From Gp6-AA40 sp046732795 (GTDB taxonomy: Bacteria; Acidobacteriota; Vicinamibacteria; Vicinamibacterales; UBA2999), in assembly GCA_046732795.1 (NCBI GenBank), contig JBKPNV010000001.1:1-15016 (forward strand): 15,016 nt of DNA, read 5' to 3'. The stretch's first letter is position 1. Every line of letters begins with the position of its first letter. The position numbers were made by a program, and so were the translations under genes. Below are positions 13,416 through 15,016 of the stretch, in pieces. Under the pieces are notes generated by a model. That model saw nothing but the letters and a program-made list of their open reading frames with translations. It ran no database searches and was not told the DNA's origin.

Positions 13416-13571
13416 ATGAGGAACGTCCGCGCCACCGAGAACAATCGTCGCGCAAAGTACTACGCCGTCACGCCGCAGGGTCGCACCCGTCTCACCCGTG
13501 CCGCAAGAGAGTGGGAAACGCCGACCGCCGCCATCTCGGGAATCATGCGAGCGTCGCTCGGTGAAATCTGA
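13416..13571 (+). pseudogene. 3' remnant of a PadR-family transcriptional regulator gene
   Basis: A 51-codon frame encodes MRNVRATENNRRAKYYAV followed by TPQGRTRLTRAAREWE and a tail ending RASLGEI. The ATENNRRAKYY-TPQGRTRLT stretch is the typical wing and following helix of PadR regulators of the Acidobacteriota type, and the C-terminus looks complete. The N-terminal helices of the winged helix-turn-helix, about 55 residues, are missing; a TAG stop directly precedes the ATG and nothing PadR-like lies upstream. Downstream there is no ABC permease gene of the kind that often follows such regulators. A TAGATT hexamer 5 nt before the ATG means expression of a 51-residue fragment cannot be excluded. 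Decay after a deletion is the simplest reading. Confidence 0.75.
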
Positions 13572-13692
13572 TCGGCAAGCTCGAAAGGAACGCTGCGTTC
13601 TCGCCTGAACCGGCGCGCGACGTCGATCGATCCGCTGATCGGTCTAAATCGCACCCGTCTCGGCCGCTTCGCCTCGTCGCGGCAGGCCCTGT

Positions 13693-13698
13693 TATACT
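13693..13698 (+). promoter_or_regulatory. Putative -10 element of the soluble kinase gene
   Basis: TATACT ends 13 nt before the ATG at 13712. A leader of roughly 6 nt is expected. No Shine-Dalgarno sequence lies between. Confidence 0.5.
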
Positions 13699-13711
13699 CC
13701 CGTCACCCCTG

Positions 13712-14683
13712 ATGTTCTTCCGCGGTCAAACTATCGGCAAGTACCGCATCCTGTCGTCACTGGGCAGCGGCGGTTTCGGTGTCGTCTATCTCGCTGAAGA
13801 TACCTGGATCGACAAGAAAGTCGCGCTGAAAGTTCCGCACAAGCAGAACCTTGATGCGGTCGAGATGCTCAAGGAGCCGCGTCTCCTCGCCTCGCTGAGC
13901 CATCCGAACATCGTCACCGTCCTCACTGCGGAGAAGCAGGACGATGTGTTTTTCATCGTGATGGAGTACGTGCCGGGGGAAACGCTCGAGCACATCATCG
14001 TGCGTGAGGGCATCCTGGATCTGACGCGCGCGCTCGACTTCAGCTGCCAGATCTGCAACGCAGTCGATCACGCGCATCGTGCCGGCATCCTGCATCGCGA
14101 CCTTCGGCCGGGCAACATGCTCGTGTCCGAGAGCGGCATGCTGAAGGTGAGTGACTTCGGCACGTCGCGATACCTGGAGATCGCGGCGCACGGGACGACG
14201 GTGATCGGCAGCCCGCCGTACATGGCACCGGAGCAATTCCATGGGAAGGCCGTGTTCGCCAGCGACATCTACTCGGTGGGCGTCACAATGTATCAGATGC
14301 TCACCGGCACGATGCCGTACGATACGCCGGTCCCGGGCGATATCGCCCGGCTGGCACGCGGTGAGCTGCTGTCATCGCCGCGCATCAAGAACCCGAAGAT
14401 TCCGAAGGCGATCAATGACATCATCCTGCGCGCGATGGCGCCCGACCCGATCGAGCGCTATCAGCGCGCATCCGAGTTGCTCACTGATTTGCTCGCGGCA
14501 CGGGAGCCGGCCCCGCGGCGAGTGACCGGGCGCGGAGGCACCGCGACCGCCGACGCGACGGTGGCGGAGATTCAGTCACGACTCAAGGCGCGCGAAACGC
14601 CGCCGGCGCGCTTCTGCTGGCACTGTCGCAAGCCTCTCCATGCGCGCACCGATCGCTGTCCGTTTTGCAATGAAGCTCAATAG
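13712..14683 (+). CDS. Soluble Ser/Thr protein kinase with C-terminal zinc ribbon
   Basis: The protein has 323 residues and no membrane segment, so it should be cytoplasmic. The Hanks-type kinase domain (about 11-273) has the glycine loop LGSGGFGVVYLAED (17-30), Lys40, HRDLRPGN with Asp130, DFG at 148-150 and GSPPYMAPEQ. The Lys of the usual HRDLKPxN is Arg, a conservative change seen in some bacterial kinases, so activity is expected. A charged linker (about 273-300) leads to a small zinc ribbon: Cys302, Cys305, Cys316 and Cys319 in FCWHC ... RCPFC. The ribbon could bind protein or nucleic acid; its partner is unknown. It lies upstream of a Tat-exported protein gene across a 243-bp repeat-rich gap, which argues against a simple operon. 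Confidence 0.93.
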   Translation: MFFRGQTIGKYRILSSLGSGGFGVVYLAEDTWIDKKVALKVPHKQNLDAVEMLKEPRLLASLSHPNIVTVLTAEKQDDVFFIVMEYVPGETLEHIIVREGILDLTRALDFSCQICNAVDHAHRAGILHRDLRPGNMLVSESGMLKVSDFGTSRYLEIAAHGTTVIGSPPYMAPEQFHGKAVFASDIYSVGVTMYQMLTGTMPYDTPVPGDIARLARGELLSSPRIKNPKIPKAINDIILRAMAPDPIERYQRASELLTDLLAAREPAPRRVTGRGGTATADATVAEIQSRLKARETPPARFCWHCRKPLHARTDRCPFCNEAQ

Positions 14684-14689
14684 TCACGC

Positions 14690-14766
14690 GGTTCCCGGTG
14701 CCGGGTTCCCCGTTCCGAATTCCTGTTCAGGGTTCCGGTCCGAGGTTCGACGTTCAGGGTTCCGGT
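14690..14766 (+). repeat. Degenerate heptanucleotide repeat, left arm
   Basis: Eleven in-phase 7-nt units follow the kinase stop: GGTTCCC, GGTGCCG, GGTTCCC, CGTTCCG, AATTCCT, GTTCAGG, GTTCCGG, TCCGAGG, TTCGACG, TTCAGGG, TTCCGGT. A 15-bp sequence, GTTCAGGGTTCCGGT, occurs exactly twice (14725-14739 and 14752-14766). Confidence 0.85.
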
Positions 14767-14843
14767 TCGTGAGCTCGAATGTGGCGATAATCGGACCCTC
14801 ATCGAGGCGGGGTCAGGGCATCACACCAGGAAACTGTAATCAC
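14767..14843. other. Spacer between the two inverted heptad arms
   Basis: These 77 bp contain a GATAAT hexamer (14786-14791) and a TGTAAT hexamer (14835-14840), either of which could be the -10 of a promoter for the next gene, and a GGGGTCAGGGC half-palindrome. No coding potential is seen. Confidence 0.4.
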
Positions 14844-14913
14844 GAACCTAGAACATTGAACGTGAACCCGGAACAACAACCTGGGACTCGGAATCTGGAA
14901 CCGGGAACGGCGG
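14844..14913 (+). repeat. Degenerate heptanucleotide repeat, right (inverted) arm
   Basis: Ten in-phase 7-nt units: GAACCTA, GAACATT, GAACGTG, AACCCGG, AACAACA, ACCTGGG, ACTCGGA, ATCTGGA, ACCGGGA, ACGGCGG. The reverse complement aligns with the left arm (for example CCGTTCCCGGTTCC against CGGTTCCCGGTGCC), so the arms can pair imperfectly. It ends 3 nt before the Shine-Dalgarno sequence of the next gene. Confidence 0.8.
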
Positions 14914-14916
14914 CCG

Positions 14917-14921
14917 AGGAG
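14917..14921 (+). promoter_or_regulatory. Shine-Dalgarno sequence of the last gene
   Basis: AGGAG lies 5 nt before the ATG at 14927. It fixes the start and shows that this gene, with a long repeat-containing leader, uses standard initiation. Confidence 0.75.
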
Positions 14922-14926
14922 CAGCG

Positions 14927-15016
14927 ATGTCCGAACCGAATCACCTGAGCGACCAGTTAGCGCGGAGTGGTTGCACGCGGCGTGATGTGCTCATACGCGC
15001 GGCCGGCACGCTGACC
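14927..15016 (+). CDS. Tat-exported protein, N-terminus only (cut by right edge)
   Basis: Only the first 30 codons are inside the window and no stop is reached. The residues include SGCTRRDVLIRAAGTLT, a twin-arginine signal (Arg18-Arg19 preceded by polar residues and followed by a hydrophobic stretch). Exported oxidoreductases such as Gfo/Idh/MocA or GMC-type enzymes, amidohydrolases and isomerases in Acidobacteriota often start this way, but the family cannot be told from this fragment. A good Shine-Dalgarno sequence precedes the start. Confidence 0.7.
   Translation, partial: MSEPNHLSDQLARSGCTRRDVLIRAAGTLT

Larger units (their letters stand above)
13364..13711. other. Intergenic region between rsmE and the soluble kinase gene
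   Basis: These 348 bp contain the rsmE promoter at one end, the PadR remnant in the middle and the kinase promoter at the other end. The stretch 13572-13690 shows nothing recognisable in either strand; short frames there have no family resemblance and no ABC transporter remnant was detected by eye. Confidence 0.6.

Noticed and set aside
13460..13654. 64-codon minus-strand frame upstream of the soluble kinase
   Set aside because: It overlaps the PadR remnant on the other strand, has no resemblance to a known family and no plausible start signal.
14690..14913. Possible CRISPR array
   Set aside because: Units are 7 nt, degenerate and without unique spacers of 25-40 nt; no cas genes are near.
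1..15016. tRNA, rRNA, riboswitch or insertion sequence
   Set aside because: No tRNA-like cloverleaf sequence, rRNA segment, recognised riboswitch core or transposase-like protein was found on reading both strands by eye; a covariance-model search could still find a weak RNA.

Overview
The window is GC-rich, densely packed bacterial DNA. It has short intergenic gaps and many divergent or convergent gene pairs. The gene content suggests an Acidobacteriota-type genome, possibly Vicinamibacteria: a membrane Ser/Thr kinase with a TolB/WD40-like sensor, a carboxypeptidase-regulatory-like repeat protein, a PadR remnant, Tat-exported sugar isomerases, and PQQ and cytochrome c proteins. This placement is an inference from gene repertoire; no rRNA or phylogenetic marker was compared.

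Layout. 1-1861 (-) is most of a membrane Ser/Thr kinase running off the left edge. It is divergent from a SYLF lipid-binding protein (1925-2620, +), which converges on a two-domain PPK2-type polyphosphate kinase (2625-4130, -). A 230-bp divergent spacer with strong hairpins leads to threonylcarbamoyl-AMP synthase of the Sua5 type (4361-5443, +). This converges on a membrane zincin of the DUF3810 type (5465-6550, -). Next come a secreted Ig-like/carboxypeptidase-regulatory repeat protein (6618-7973, +), a small Cys-rich conserved protein (8008-8373, -), and a four-gene operon (8401-12535, +): SGNH hydrolase, di-heme cytochrome c, PQQ dehydrogenase and Tat-exported TIM-barrel sugar isomerase. 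Then follow 16S rRNA methyltransferase RsmE (12614-13363, -), a scar holding the 3' end of a PadR regulator gene (13416-13571), a soluble Ser/Thr kinase with a C-terminal zinc ribbon (13712-14683, +), a repeat-rich spacer, and the first 30 codons of a Tat-exported protein (14927 to the right edge).

How the genes work together. The operon reads as a periplasmic oxidation module. The PQQ enzyme would oxidise an alcohol or sugar, and the translationally coupled di-heme cytochrome would take the electrons. The secreted esterase and the isomerase would process the substrate before or after that step. Sua5 and RsmE are translation housekeeping genes placed singly.

Two patterns cut across the genes. 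First, ten gene starts with their own promoter lack a Shine-Dalgarno sequence and instead have a -10-like hexamer 6-13 nt before the start codon, most tellingly 6-7 nt, which implies leaderless or nearly leaderless mRNAs. The operon-internal isomerase gene and the last gene do have Shine-Dalgarno sequences. Second, several short tracts with a period near 7 nt but different sequences lie at gene ends, and one lies inside the sua5 coding region. No tRNA, rRNA, CRISPR array or transposase gene was seen.
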